64,000 nt of DNA from CAMAVH01 sp964628235. Lineage in GTDB: Bacteria > Pseudomonadota > Alphaproteobacteria > SMXQ01. The stretch lies in contig CAZVLU010000004.1 of NCBI GenBank assembly GCA_964628235.1, positions 1-64,000 on the forward strand, read 5' to 3'. Numbering within the stretch: the stretch's first letter is position 1; each line of letters opens with the position of its first letter. The translations under genes were made by a program, and so were the position numbers. Below are positions 16,773 to 27,319 of this stretch, in pieces. The notes beneath the pieces are model-generated. The model was not told the DNA's origin, did not search any database, and saw nothing but the letters and a program-made list of their open reading frames with translations.

Positions 16773-17701
16773 TGCCCTCCATCGAAGAGCTTTTGAGCGC
16801 TTTCGCTAAAAACAACAAATTCACCGGCAAAGGCGCTTTGTCGCTTGCTCTCATCATTACCCGGAAAGCCATAGAGAGCGGCCTTCCGTTAAATCCGGAT
16901 ATTCTGTTGACGGATAAAGCTGGCCAAGTCGCCGGCTTGAGCAAATCGACTGTTCAGAAAATTTTGGCAGATTACCAAATCACCAAAATTTTGGCCGAAG
17001 AGGCGGGCAGAACAAGCCGCGGCAACATCGACAATATGCGCAAATACGTGGCTTTTTTGAATGATGCCGACGCGAGGGGGCTAGGCGACCTCAAAAAGAT
17101 CGAAAAATGGTGGGCCGGCAAGGTATCAGATTTCTTCGCCAGCCATCCATTCAAACTGAAAATGGATCAAGCAAAGTCTTTGCGTTCGATAATCGGCGAT
17201 CTTTTAGAGCAAGCCCTCAAGCGTCAGCGCGAAACGTCCGGCACCATGTATATGGGGACTATGCTGCAGCATCTTGTCGGAGCAAAACTGCAGCTCATCA
17301 CCCCGTCTGGCTCGATCTCTCATCACGGCGCATCTGTAGCTGATAGCCCCACCAATCGAGATGGTGATTTTCTAATTGAGCAATCCGCTATTCATGTCAC
17401 GACCGCCCCATCCGAAGCGTTGATCAGAAAATGTCTTAGAAATCTTGAGGCGGGATTGCGCCCCATCATAGTAACGACAAAAAAAGGGGCCGGCGGCGCA
17501 GATGCTTTGGCTGGAAATTTGAATATCGACACACGCATCGAGATTTTCGAGATTGAGCAATTTCTCTCGATAAATATCTATGAAAAGAGCGGATTCTCGG
17601 TCGTCGATAACCGCAAAACAGTCAGCAAAATCATCGATATTTATAATTCCATAATCGACGAATGCGAGACAGATCCCAGCCTCAAAATTGAGTTGGCTTA
17701 A
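16772..17701 (+). CDS. DUF4928-like protein, probable restriction enzyme partner
   Basis: The 309-residue protein starts at the TAATG overlap with the methyltransferase. The N-terminal 80 residues look like a winged-helix DNA-binding unit (GLSKSTVQKILADYQI). The C-terminal half contains RDGDFLIEQSAIHVTTAPSE and then RPIIVTTKKGAGGADALA, the arrangement I associate with DUF4928 proteins encoded beside C5 methyltransferases. A nuclease active site is likely around Asp-Gly-Asp/Glu-Gln but does not match the plain PD-(D/E)xK pattern. Coupling to the methyltransferase, plus Vsr upstream, makes the cognate endonuclease the best guess. Its GC content is well below that of the neighbours. Confidence 0.68.
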   Translation: MPSIEELLSAFAKNNKFTGKGALSLALIITRKAIESGLPLNPDILLTDKAGQVAGLSKSTVQKILADYQITKILAEEAGRTSRGNIDNMRKYVAFLNDADARGLGDLKKIEKWWAGKVSDFFASHPFKLKMDQAKSLRSIIGDLLEQALKRQRETSGTMYMGTMLQHLVGAKLQLITPSGSISHHGASVADSPTNRDGDFLIEQSAIHVTTAPSEALIRKCLRNLEAGLRPIIVTTKKGAGGADALAGNLNIDTRIEIFEIEQFLSINIYEKSGFSVVDNRKTVSKIIDIYNSIIDECETDPSLKIELA

Positions 17702-18984
17702 ACACGCTTCGGCTCCTTGACGAACCACAGGATCGCGCCGCCGATCACGAAAAAGACCAGCACGGTGGCCATGCCGGCGCGCTGCGTGTCGAAGGCGACG
17801 GTGGCCCAGCCGAACAGCGCCGGGCCGATGAAGGCTGTCGCCTTGCCCGAGAGCGCGAAGAGGCCGAACATTTCCGCCTGCATATCGGCCGGCGCGAGCC
17901 GCGCCATCAGCGAGCGGCTCGCCGCCTGAGCCGGGCCAAAGAAGATGCCGAGCGCCAGGCCGAGGCCCCAGAACACCATCTTGTCGTCGGTCGCGAGGAT
18001 CGCCAGGCCGACGACGATCAAGCCCGCGAGCGCGATGGCGATGACGCGCTTGGCGCCGATCCAGTCGTCGATCCAGGCGAAAGCGGCGGCGCCGAGGCCG
18101 GCGGTGAGATTGAGCGCGATGCCGAACCAGATGACCTCTTCGACCTCCATGCCGAATTGGCCGGCGGCGTAAATGCCGCCGAAGGCGAACAGCGTGTTCA
18201 GCCCGTCGGTGTAGATCATATGGGCCAGCAGGAAGCGGCCGGGATTGCCGTAATGGCGGATGTTCTTGATCGTGCCGATCAATGCCGCGAAGCCGTCGCG
18301 CATCACTTTGAGGGGCGCCACGCCCTTCGACGGACGGTCAGGCGTGAACAGGAACATGGGCCAGGCGAACGCCAGGAACCATAGCGCCGCGATCGGCCCG
18401 ACGACGCGGACATGGGCGGCTTCCTCCTTGCCGATGCCGAACCACGGCTCCGGCGTGCTGACGAAGCCGACCAAGACGATGACGAGACACACGAGGCCGC
18501 CGGCGTAGCCGGCGCCCCAGCCCCAGCCCGAGAGGCGTCCGAGCTTTGCCGGCGCGACAAGGTCGTTGAGCATGGCGTTGTAGAACACCAGGCTGAACTC
18601 GAAGGCGAAGTTGGCGACGGCGACGCCGACCAGCGCCAACACCACGTAGCTCGGGTCCGGCTTGACGAACCACAGGCACGCGGTGGCGACGATGCAGAGC
18701 GCCGACAAAGCGGCGATCCAGGGCTTGCGCCGGCCGTCCTGATCGGCGATGGCGCCGAGCAACGGCGAGAAAATCGCGATGGCGAGCGCCGAGCAGGTCA
18801 GGGCCAAGCCCCATTGGCCCGTGGCGATAACGGGGCTTTCGGCCACGCCTTGCGCGAAATAAGCGGCGAACACGAAGGTGAGAATCACCGCCGGAAAGGC
18901 CGAGTTCGCCCAGTCGAAGACGCACCAAGCGGCGAGCGCGCGTTTATTGGCGTAGGGCGGACGGGACGGGTCGGCTTGGCTCAT
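17698..18984 (-). CDS. MFS transporter of the UMF1/Atg22-like family
   Basis: The 428-residue protein has about twelve membrane spans. The N-terminal block AAWCVFDWANSAF is the signature of the UMF1 (Atg22-like) branch of the major facilitator superfamily, and ADQDGRRKPW is the cytoplasmic loop-2 motif. Yeast Atg22 exports amino acids from the vacuole; bacterial substrates are unproven. The ATG at 18984 overlaps the stop of NAD-glutamate dehydrogenase (ATGA). The coupling suggests export or uptake of an amino acid linked to glutamate metabolism, which is inference. The last codons overlap the 3' end of the DUF4928-like gene by four bases, convergently. Confidence 0.88.
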   Translation of the reverse strand: MSQADPSRPPYANKRALAAWCVFDWANSAFPAVILTFVFAAYFAQGVAESPVIATGQWGLALTCSALAIAIFSPLLGAIADQDGRRKPWIAALSALCIVATACLWFVKPDPSYVVLALVGVAVANFAFEFSLVFYNAMLNDLVAPAKLGRLSGWGWGAGYAGGLVCLVIVLVGFVSTPEPWFGIGKEEAAHVRVVGPIAALWFLAFAWPMFLFTPDRPSKGVAPLKVMRDGFAALIGTIKNIRHYGNPGRFLLAHMIYTDGLNTLFAFGGIYAAGQFGMEVEEVIWFGIALNLTAGLGAAAFAWIDDWIGAKRVIAIALAGLIVVGLAILATDDKMVFWGLGLALGIFFGPAQAASRSLMARLAPADMQAEMFGLFALSGKATAFIGPALFGWATVAFDTQRAGMATVLVFFVIGGAILWFVKEPKRV

Positions 18985-21900
18985 GCCGTGATTAAAGCAC
19001 GCAATTGCCGGTTCGCCACCGCCAACATCGCCAAGTCCGCGCCGCCCGACGTCTGCATCTCTGCGAGGATCTGCTGGGCGCGCAGGAATGCCGGCCCGCG
19101 CGCCGCAAGCCAGGCGTCGGATTGCTGGCCGCTGGCCAGAACGCGCGCCGCGAGTTCCGCCTGGAAGGCGAAGAGCTCGTCGGCGATGGCGGCGACCGCC
19201 TGCTTCTGCCAAGAGGTGCTGGCGACGATGCCCTGCGCCGAGGCGCGCAGCCAATCGAGCGACAGGCGATCGCCCACCGCGTAATAGACCGCGGCGGCCA
19301 TGGCGATCTTGGCCGCATCGCCGTCGGCCAATTTGACGATGTCGGTGGCGCCCGCCAGCGCCGGCAGCTTCGCCGCCTCGTTGGCCAAATCGATCGGCGC
19401 GCCGTCTTTGGCGTAAGCCGCCGCCGCGGCATCGAAGTGCGCGCGCGCCGCCGGCGGCAGAACATCCGGCAGGGCGGCCTTCAGCGCCGCGATGGCCGGC
19501 GCGGTGCCGGACATGGCGGCGGCGACATCGATCGGATGGCTGCGGTTTTGCACGAACCATAATGTGGCGCGTTCCACCAGCTTGCCCGATTCGAGGATCA
19601 TCGCGGTTTGCAGGGATGCCGGCACCTTGGCGTCGAGCGCTTCGATGGCGGCCCACAGATCGCGCAAGGCGAAGGCGTCGCGCGTGACGGTGTAGGCGCG
19701 CGCGATGTCGCTTTCGGCGCAACCGGTGCGCGTGCGCAGATCGTTGACGAAAGCAGGCCCGACACGGTTGACCATGCTGTTGGTCGCCACCGTGGCGATG
19801 ATCTCGCGGCGCAGGCGATGATTGTCGATCGCCTCGGGAAACCGCTCGCGCAGCGCCGTCGGGAAATAGCGGTGCAAATCTTCGCCGAGGAAGGCCTCGT
19901 CGGGCAGATCGCTGGCAAGCAGCGTCTCGTAAAGCGTCATCTTGCCATAGGCGAGCAGGACGGAAAGTTCAGGCCTGGTCAGGCCTTTGCCCGAGGCTGC
20001 GATTGCCGCCAGGGCCACGTCATTCGGCAGTTTCTCGACGTCGCGATTGAGCTTGCCGGCTTTTTCCAGATCGCGGATCAGGCGCACCTGCGAATCGAGC
20101 AAAGCCGCGCCCTGCGCTTCCATCACGGTGATCGCCTGGGTCTGCAGATAATTATCGCGCAGGATCAGACCGGCCAACTCGTCGGTCATCTCGACCAGCA
20201 GGCTGTCGCGCTGCTTGAGCGTCATGTCGCCTTCGGCGACGACCGCGCCGGTGAGGATCTTGATGTTCACTTCATGGTCGGAAGCGTCGACGCCGGCGGA
20301 ATTGTCCACCGCGTCGGTGTTGAGCCTTCCTCCCGTCTTCGCATATTCGATGCGGCCGAGCTGAGTCATGCCGAGATTGGCGCCCTCGCCGATCACCTTG
20401 GCGCGGACTTCAAAACCGTCGATGCGCAGCGCGTCGTTGGCGCGGTCACCGGCCTCGCCCTGCGTTTCCGTCGCCGCTTTGACGTAGGTGCCGATGCCGC
20501 CGAAGAACAAGAGATCGACCGGCGCTTTCAGCAAAATGCGGATCAGATCGTTCGGCGCCAGCGCGTCTTGCTTGATGTCGAACAACGTCTGGATTTCCGG
20601 CGTCAGCTTGAGCGACTTGGCCTTGCGGTCGAACACGCCGCCGCCTTTGGAAATCAACTTGGCGTCATAATCCGACCATGAGGAGCGCGGCAAGGCGAAC
20701 AGCCGTTGGCGCTCGGCCAGGCTCGCCGCCGGATCTGGCGTCGGATCGATGAAAATATGCAGATGATTGAAAGCCGCCAGCAGCTTGATATGCGGCGACA
20801 GCATCATGCCGTTGCCGAAGACGTCGCCCGACATGTCGCCGACGCCGACGACGGTGAAATCCTGCGATTGGGTGTCGACGCCGATCTCGCGGAAATGGCG
20901 CTTCACCGCTTCCCAGGCGCCGCGCGCGGTGATGCCCATTTTCTTGTGGTCATAGCCGACCGAGCCGCCCGAGGCGAAAGCGTCGTCGAGCCAGAATCCG
21001 TAATCGCGCGCGATGCCGTTGGCGAGATCGGAGAAGGTCGCCGTGCCCTTGTCGGCGGCGACCACCAAATAGGGATCGTCGTCGTCCTGTCGGATGACGT
21101 CTTTCGGCGGCACGATGCCCGACCCGACGCGGTTGTCGGTGATGTCGAGCAAGCCCTTCATCAGCAGCGTGTAGCAAGCGATGCCCTCGGCCATCGTCTC
21201 GTCGCGGCTGGCGCCCGCCGGCAGTTTCTTGAGCACGAAGCCGCCCTTGGCGCCGACCGGCACGATGACGGCGTTCTTCACCATCTGCGCTTTCATCAGG
21301 CTGAGAATCTCGGTGCGGAAATCCTCGCGGCGGTCCGACCAGCGGATGCCGCCGCGCGCAACCTTGCCGCCGCGCAGATGGATGCCTTCCATGCGCGGCG
21401 AATAGACGAACACCTCGAACAGCGGGCGTGGCAACGGCAGGTCGTCGACAGTCCGAGAGTCGAGCTTGAAGGAGAGGTAGCTCTTCGGCCCGCCTGCGGT
21501 ATCGGCCTGATAGAAATTGGTGCGCAGCATTGACAGCACGGCATTTAGGAAGCGGCGCAGAATGCGGTCTTCATCGAGGCTCGCCACTTTATCGAGCGCC
21601 TCTTCGTAAGCGACCTTGAGCGCGACTTCGCGGCTTTCGGCATGTTGGCGGTTCTTCGGATCGAAGCGCGCGGCGAAGAGATCGGCGAGCATGCGGGCAA
21701 AGGCCGGATTGCCGGCGAATGTCGTCTCCATGTAGCTCTGGCTGAAGGGAATGCCGGCTTGTCGGAGATATTTGGCGACTGCGCGCACGATGGTCACTTC
21801 GCGCCAGGAGAGTCCCGCGAGCAGCACCAGCTTGTTGAAGCCGTCGTTTTCCATGTCGCCGGCCCATAGCCGGGCGAAGGCCTCTTCAAACAGCGGCTTG

Positions 21901-23807
21901 AGGGCGTCGAGATGGACGGGCGCGCCGGCGCGCGCTTGCATGCCGAAATCATGAATCCAGACGCTGTCGGCGTCGCTCGTCAGCTCGACATCGTAGGGTT
22001 GCTCGTCGATGACCTTGAAGCCCATGTTTTCCAGCATGGGCAGCACATCGGAGAGCGGCACGGCGTCGCCGGCGTTGTAGATCTTGAAGCGCACCATGTC
22101 GTCGGCGGCGGCGATCGGCCGATAGAGATTGAGGCCGAGAGTCCTGCTGGCACGCGCCGCTTCGACCTTGGCGATGTCGGCGACCGCATGGCTGGCGGGA
22201 ACGCTTTCGCGGTAGGCCGACGGGAAGGCGTCGCCGTAGATTTTCAGCAAGTCGAGGCCGGCATCCTCGCCGCGCTCGGCGACCAGCGCCACGCGCAGGT
22301 CGTCGCGCCAGGCGCGCATGGCGCGCGCAAGCTTGGCCTCGATCTCGGCGCGGTCGTAGTCGGGCACCGCGCCGGGGCGGGTCTTGACGATGACATGCAG
22401 GCGGGCGAGCGGCGAATCGCCGATCTGCGTATAGAAAGCCGACACCGTGCCCTGCAATTCCTGGCAGAGAATGTCTTGGAACTTCAGCCGCAGATCTGTG
22501 TCGAAGCGGTCGCGCGGCGCGAAGACCAGGCAAGAGAGGAAACGCTCGAACGGATCGCGGCGGATGAACAGCGCGACGCGGGCGCGGTCCTGCAGGCGCA
22601 AGATGCCGAGGCTGATCTCGGTGAGGTCGTCCTCGCCGATCTGGAACAATTCGTCGCGCGGGAAGGTCTCGAGAATATGCAGCAGCGCCTTGCCGTCGTG
22701 GCTCGCCGGCGGCAGCTTCGAGCGTGTCATCGCCTGGGCTACCTTGCGGCGCAACAGCGGGATGAGACGCGGGCTGAGATTGTAGATGTCGGACGTGAAT
22801 AGGCCGACGAAGCGATATTCGCCGATGACGTTGCCCTTATCGTCGTAGCGCTTGATGCCGATGGTGTCGAAATGCACCGGGCGATGCACGGTCGATCGTT
22901 TGTTCGCCTTGGCGATCATCAGCACGTTGGGGGCCCGCACCAGAGCGCGCATGTCCGGCGGCAAGGCGGCAGCTTCCGTGGTAGGGTGGAAAATCGCCGC
23001 CTCAGGGTCGCGCAAAACGCCGAGGCCGGAGCCTTCGACGACGCGGCCAAGCCCCGGCTCGGCGGCGTCGCCGCCGAAGGCATATTCACGGTAGCCGAGA
23101 TAGGTGAAGTGGTTGGCGTCGAGCCAGCCGAGGAATGCGCGCGCCTCGGCCAATTCCTCCTCCGGCACGCCCGGCGCCTTTTCCAAGCCTTCGAGGATGG
23201 CGGCGGCGCGCGCGCGCATCGCCGGCCAATCTTCCACCGCGGCGCGCACGTCGGCGAGGGCGGCGCGCAAGCCCGTCTCGATTTCGGCCAGTTCGGCGGC
23301 GCTACCCTGGCTGTCGATTTCGAGATGCATGATCGACTCGGCCTGGCCGTCTTGCGAATCGGGCGCCAGCAGCTCGACCAGCTCGCCCTTGCCGTCGCGT
23401 TTGACGCGGATGATCGGATGGATGACCTGATGCAGGCCGAGGCCCTTTTGCGAGATCCAGCCGGTGACCGAATCGACCAGGAACGGCATATCGTCGTTGA
23501 CGATCTCGACGACGGTATGGCCGCAGGTCCAGCCATGGTCGGCGAGGCGCGGATTGTAGACGCGGACTTTCGCCTGATTGGCCGGGCGGCTCTGGGCGAG
23601 ACGCCACAGCGCCAGCGCGCCGCCGGTCAAAGCCTCGGCGCTCATGTCGGCAACGTCTTCGGGCGCCACGGCGGCGTAGAACTGATGCAAGAAGCGCTCG
23701 GCGGCTTCGCCGCCCTTGCCGGGGACTGTGCGGCGGGCCAGGGCGCCGGCCTGTCCGACCGCCTCATCTTTGCGCTGGTCGATCTTGGAAGCCGCCTTGG
23801 AAGCCAT
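18981..23807 (-). CDS. NAD-specific glutamate dehydrogenase, large (GDH-180 class)
   Basis: This 1,608-residue enzyme converts glutamate to 2-oxoglutarate and ammonia with NAD. It has the layout of the L-GDH180 family. A long N-terminal regulatory region (about 1-700) includes NDDMPFLVDSV and a second ACT-like segment (VRFKIYNAGDAVPLSD). A catalytic core follows (about 780-1250) with GGKVARGGIRWSDRREDFR, where the lysine-rich substrate site lies, and GVGDMSGDVFGNGM in the NAD fold. A C-terminal helical region of about 350 residues ends it. The ATG at 23807 with AGGA upstream is chosen over a GTG two codons before. It heads a coupled pair with the UMF1-type transporter. Confidence 0.96.
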   Translation of the reverse strand: MASKAASKIDQRKDEAVGQAGALARRTVPGKGGEAAERFLHQFYAAVAPEDVADMSAEALTGGALALWRLAQSRPANQAKVRVYNPRLADHGWTCGHTVVEIVNDDMPFLVDSVTGWISQKGLGLHQVIHPIIRVKRDGKGELVELLAPDSQDGQAESIMHLEIDSQGSAAELAEIETGLRAALADVRAAVEDWPAMRARAAAILEGLEKAPGVPEEELAEARAFLGWLDANHFTYLGYREYAFGGDAAEPGLGRVVEGSGLGVLRDPEAAIFHPTTEAAALPPDMRALVRAPNVLMIAKANKRSTVHRPVHFDTIGIKRYDDKGNVIGEYRFVGLFTSDIYNLSPRLIPLLRRKVAQAMTRSKLPPASHDGKALLHILETFPRDELFQIGEDDLTEISLGILRLQDRARVALFIRRDPFERFLSCLVFAPRDRFDTDLRLKFQDILCQELQGTVSAFYTQIGDSPLARLHVIVKTRPGAVPDYDRAEIEAKLARAMRAWRDDLRVALVAERGEDAGLDLLKIYGDAFPSAYRESVPASHAVADIAKVEAARASRTLGLNLYRPIAAADDMVRFKIYNAGDAVPLSDVLPMLENMGFKVIDEQPYDVELTSDADSVWIHDFGMQARAGAPVHLDALKPLFEEAFARLWAGDMENDGFNKLVLLAGLSWREVTIVRAVAKYLRQAGIPFSQSYMETTFAGNPAFARMLADLFAARFDPKNRQHAESREVALKVAYEEALDKVASLDEDRILRRFLNAVLSMLRTNFYQADTAGGPKSYLSFKLDSRTVDDLPLPRPLFEVFVYSPRMEGIHLRGGKVARGGIRWSDRREDFRTEILSLMKAQMVKNAVIVPVGAKGGFVLKKLPAGASRDETMAEGIACYTLLMKGLLDITDNRVGSGIVPPKDVIRQDDDDPYLVVAADKGTATFSDLANGIARDYGFWLDDAFASGGSVGYDHKKMGITARGAWEAVKRHFREIGVDTQSQDFTVVGVGDMSGDVFGNGMMLSPHIKLLAAFNHLHIFIDPTPDPAASLAERQRLFALPRSSWSDYDAKLISKGGGVFDRKAKSLKLTPEIQTLFDIKQDALAPNDLIRILLKAPVDLLFFGGIGTYVKAATETQGEAGDRANDALRIDGFEVRAKVIGEGANLGMTQLGRIEYAKTGGRLNTDAVDNSAGVDASDHEVNIKILTGAVVAEGDMTLKQRDSLLVEMTDELAGLILRDNYLQTQAITVMEAQGAALLDSQVRLIRDLEKAGKLNRDVEKLPNDVALAAIAASGKGLTRPELSVLLAYGKMTLYETLLASDLPDEAFLGEDLHRYFPTALRERFPEAIDNHRLRREIIATVATNSMVNRVGPAFVNDLRTRTGCAESDIARAYTVTRDAFALRDLWAAIEALDAKVPASLQTAMILESGKLVERATLWFVQNRSHPIDVAAAMSGTAPAIAALKAALPDVLPPAARAHFDAAAAAYAKDGAPIDLANEAAKLPALAGATDIVKLADGDAAKIAMAAAVYYAVGDRLSLDWLRASAQGIVASTSWQKQAVAAIADELFAFQAELAARVLASGQQSDAWLAARGPAFLRAQQILAEMQTSGGADLAMLAVANRQLRALITA

Positions 23808-24064
23808 GGGCACCGTCCTAACCGCTTTTCACTCGCTTTTAGCCGGCACATAACCGAGCGAGGCGAAGATTTTAACCGTATCAGGCGCGAAGGGGCGCAG
23901 GCACGATCTTAAATTATCGATGATTTGAGGTTAATTTTGCCTTTCTAAAGGCTTCGGCAACCCATTTTCGCCGATTTTGTAGAAATGGCATGCTCGACAA
24001 AGTTTTTTACAGGAAGGGCAGCCAAACCTTTAATTCCAGAGAATATGGAGCGTCGAGGCGCGCG

Positions 24065-24715
24065 TTACCCTTTAAGGGTGATCATTTTTAATTCCGGCGC
24101 GCCCGGAACGAGGTCGCTATACAAAGCAAACCAGCGTAGATGGGGCCTTCCAGCGGCTTTATGCGCGCTTTTCAATTGCGACTCCCACCAATTCGCCGGT
24201 TCGAGAGTGCAATGGGCATTTTCGCCATTGGGCATGACCTTCTTCGCCGGATAGCCGGCGATCGTCACGAAAACGAATTTTTCGGCGAAGGAGAATAGTT
24301 CGCCGAGCACCCAGGGAATATCCTCTGCCGGGATATGCTCCAGCACATCGGTGCTGATGACGGCATCGAAGCGGCCGGCAGGATAGGCGCTATAGGGCTC
24401 ATAACCCGGATCGTGGAGCGTGATCGCGTCGAGGCCCCAATAGGTCCTCATGTCGGCGAAGGTTTGGCCATCGGGCGCGCGCAAGTCACGCATGGCATAC
24501 ATGATTCCCTTGCCGGCGCCGTAATCGAGCAGGCTTTTTGCGCCGTGGCGGCCGATCAAATCGCGCACCGTCGCAGTGTGTGGCGCGAGGCTGCGGCCGT
24601 CGAACGTCTCCGTAGCGGCACGTCGCTGATCGCCATTGCGGTGCATCTCGCGATACATCTCGAGCAGGGCACGATAGCGCGGACTTGGGTTCTGTCGGTC
24701 GTAAGGCATCGGCAT
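24065..24715 (-). CDS. Class I SAM-dependent methyltransferase
   Basis: The 216-residue protein has a Rossmann methyltransferase core: motif I LLDYGAGKG, acidic loop 2 YWGLDAI, and motif IV FDAVISTDVLEHIP, the pattern of the Methyltransf_11/23 type. The tail WFALYSDLVPG is unfamiliar. The substrate is unknown. The start is uncertain: ATG at 24715 or 24709, or a TTG at 24736 that would add seven residues; none has a strong ribosome site. It stands alone on the minus strand between glutamate dehydrogenase and a histidine kinase. Confidence 0.82.
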   Translation of the reverse strand: MPMPYDRQNPSPRYRALLEMYREMHRNGDQRRAATETFDGRSLAPHTATVRDLIGRHGAKSLLDYGAGKGIMYAMRDLRAPDGQTFADMRTYWGLDAITLHDPGYEPYSAYPAGRFDAVISTDVLEHIPAEDIPWVLGELFSFAEKFVFVTIAGYPAKKVMPNGENAHCTLEPANWWESQLKSAHKAAGRPHLRWFALYSDLVPGAPELKMITLKG

Positions 24716-24902
24716 CGGCTTCAATGGATGGCGCAAGGAGCATGACCGTGATCTGTCATGCTGTTGTAATATAACCGATTGATTTAGCGGCCTAAATCTA
24801 ATTTTCTAGTAGGGAATTTTTAATCATCTGCGTCGAAAGTGTCATGGCGAAAGCAGACGCGCAATACAGCAAGTTCGAGCAAAGAAATTCAACGCAGGCA
24901 GC

Positions 24903-26122
<1,220 letters not shown>

Positions 26123-26147
<25 letters not shown>

Positions 26148-26974
26148 GACGACGGCTTGTCCGCGCGCGCGCGGTTCCAAGCGTCGCATTCCGCGACGAT
26201 CGCCGCGTCGTATTTCACGCCGGCATGGCGGCGCAACTCGGCCATCGCGACGTCGGCCCCTTGCGCGTTGCGATAGGGCCGCGCCGACGACATCGCTTCG
26301 AATACGTCGGCGACCGCCAGGATGCGCGCTTCGAGCAAGATCTCTTCGCCCGCCAATTTTTGCGGATAGCCGCTGCCGTCGAGGCGCTCGTGATGCTGGG
26401 CGACGATATCGGCGACCGGCCCGGGGAAATCGACGCCGTGTAGCAATTCGGCCCCGATGGCGGCATGTTCTTGAATTCGCGCCATCTCCGCATTGGTCAT
26501 GAAACCGGCTTTGTTGAGCAGATGCTCGGGCACGCCGATCTTGCCGATGTCGTGCAATTCGGCAGCAAGGATAAGCGCGACGCGGCGTTCGCGCGGCAAA
26601 TTCATCCGCGCTGCCAAGGCATCGCAGATTTGCGCCACGCGTTTTTGATGGCCATGCGTATAGATGTCGCGAAGTTCGATCATGCGCGCCATCGCGCTAA
26701 TCGTCTGCGAGAAGCGCAGGCTTTGCAGAACTTGGCCGTCCTCGATGCGCTGGTAACTGCGATAGAGAACGGCAAACAATATGAGGCCGGTGACCAAAAT
26801 AAAGGCCACGCCTTTAGCGATGCTGGCCCAAAAATCGCTCGAAAGGCTCAAGCTCGGCACGCCGCCGTGAACGTAGAGATCGGTGCCGATCACCCACAGG
26901 CTGCCCGCCATGATGTAAAACAGGCTCACGGCGCTTGCGCGGCCAATCGGGACTTTGCCGTTCCAAAGATTCAT
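26123..26974 (-). CDS. HD-GYP domain protein, probable c-di-GMP phosphodiesterase
   Basis: The 283-residue protein has two membrane spans (about 15-32 and 48-70), then an HD-GYP domain. The metal pair is in ELHDIGKIGVP; the substrate loop HHERLDGSGYP is a full GYP motif, so it is probably active. HD-GYP proteins break c-di-GMP to pGpG or GMP. The short loop between the spans is periplasmic and could hold only a minimal sensor. It converges with, and overlaps by 25 bases, the histidine kinase gene. An ATG at 26974 begins MNLWNGK. Confidence 0.9.
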
Positions 26975-27103
26975 GCGGTCTCCGGCGAAAACGCGCCATT
27001 AATGTCTCTTGCGACTGGCTTGAGTTCCTGAAAATGGAATTTTTTGGGAACTCAGGCGTTGTTCCCTGACTGCGCTTTACACGCCTTATAGGGGGAACCT
27101 CAA

Positions 27104-27319
27104 ATGCAGCCTGCTCGCCTCGTCGGAATCATCGTTCTTGTGATCGGCGTCATCTTACTCGGATTCGGCATCAACGCCACTGACGCGCCGGTCGACCAAA
27201 TCAGCGAAACCCTGACGGGAAAATATACCGATAGGACAATGTGGTACCTGGTGGGCGGCGGCGCTGCCATCGTCGCCGGCGGCCTGCTTGCGCTGTTCGG
27301 CGGCAAGAGCCTCGCTTAG
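27104..27319 (+). CDS. DUF3185 family small membrane protein
   Basis: The 71-residue protein has two membrane spans (6-25 and 47-66) joined by a polar loop containing DAPVDQISE, LTGKYTD and TMWY, the layout of the DUF3185 family. Function is unknown; members are often stress-linked. A strong GGGGGAA site lies upstream of the ATG. It is a single gene, and its last four bases overlap the convergent OGT-like gene. Confidence 0.8.
   Translation: MQPARLVGIIVLVIGVILLGFGINATDAPVDQISETLTGKYTDRTMWYLVGGGAAIVAGGLLALFGGKSLA

Noticed and set aside
19608..21533. Long plus-strand frames (357 and 275 codons) inside the glutamate dehydrogenase gene
   Set aside because: They are antisense shadows of a GC-rich gene; composition (Gly/Asp/Arg/Gln-rich) and lack of family motifs show no protein.
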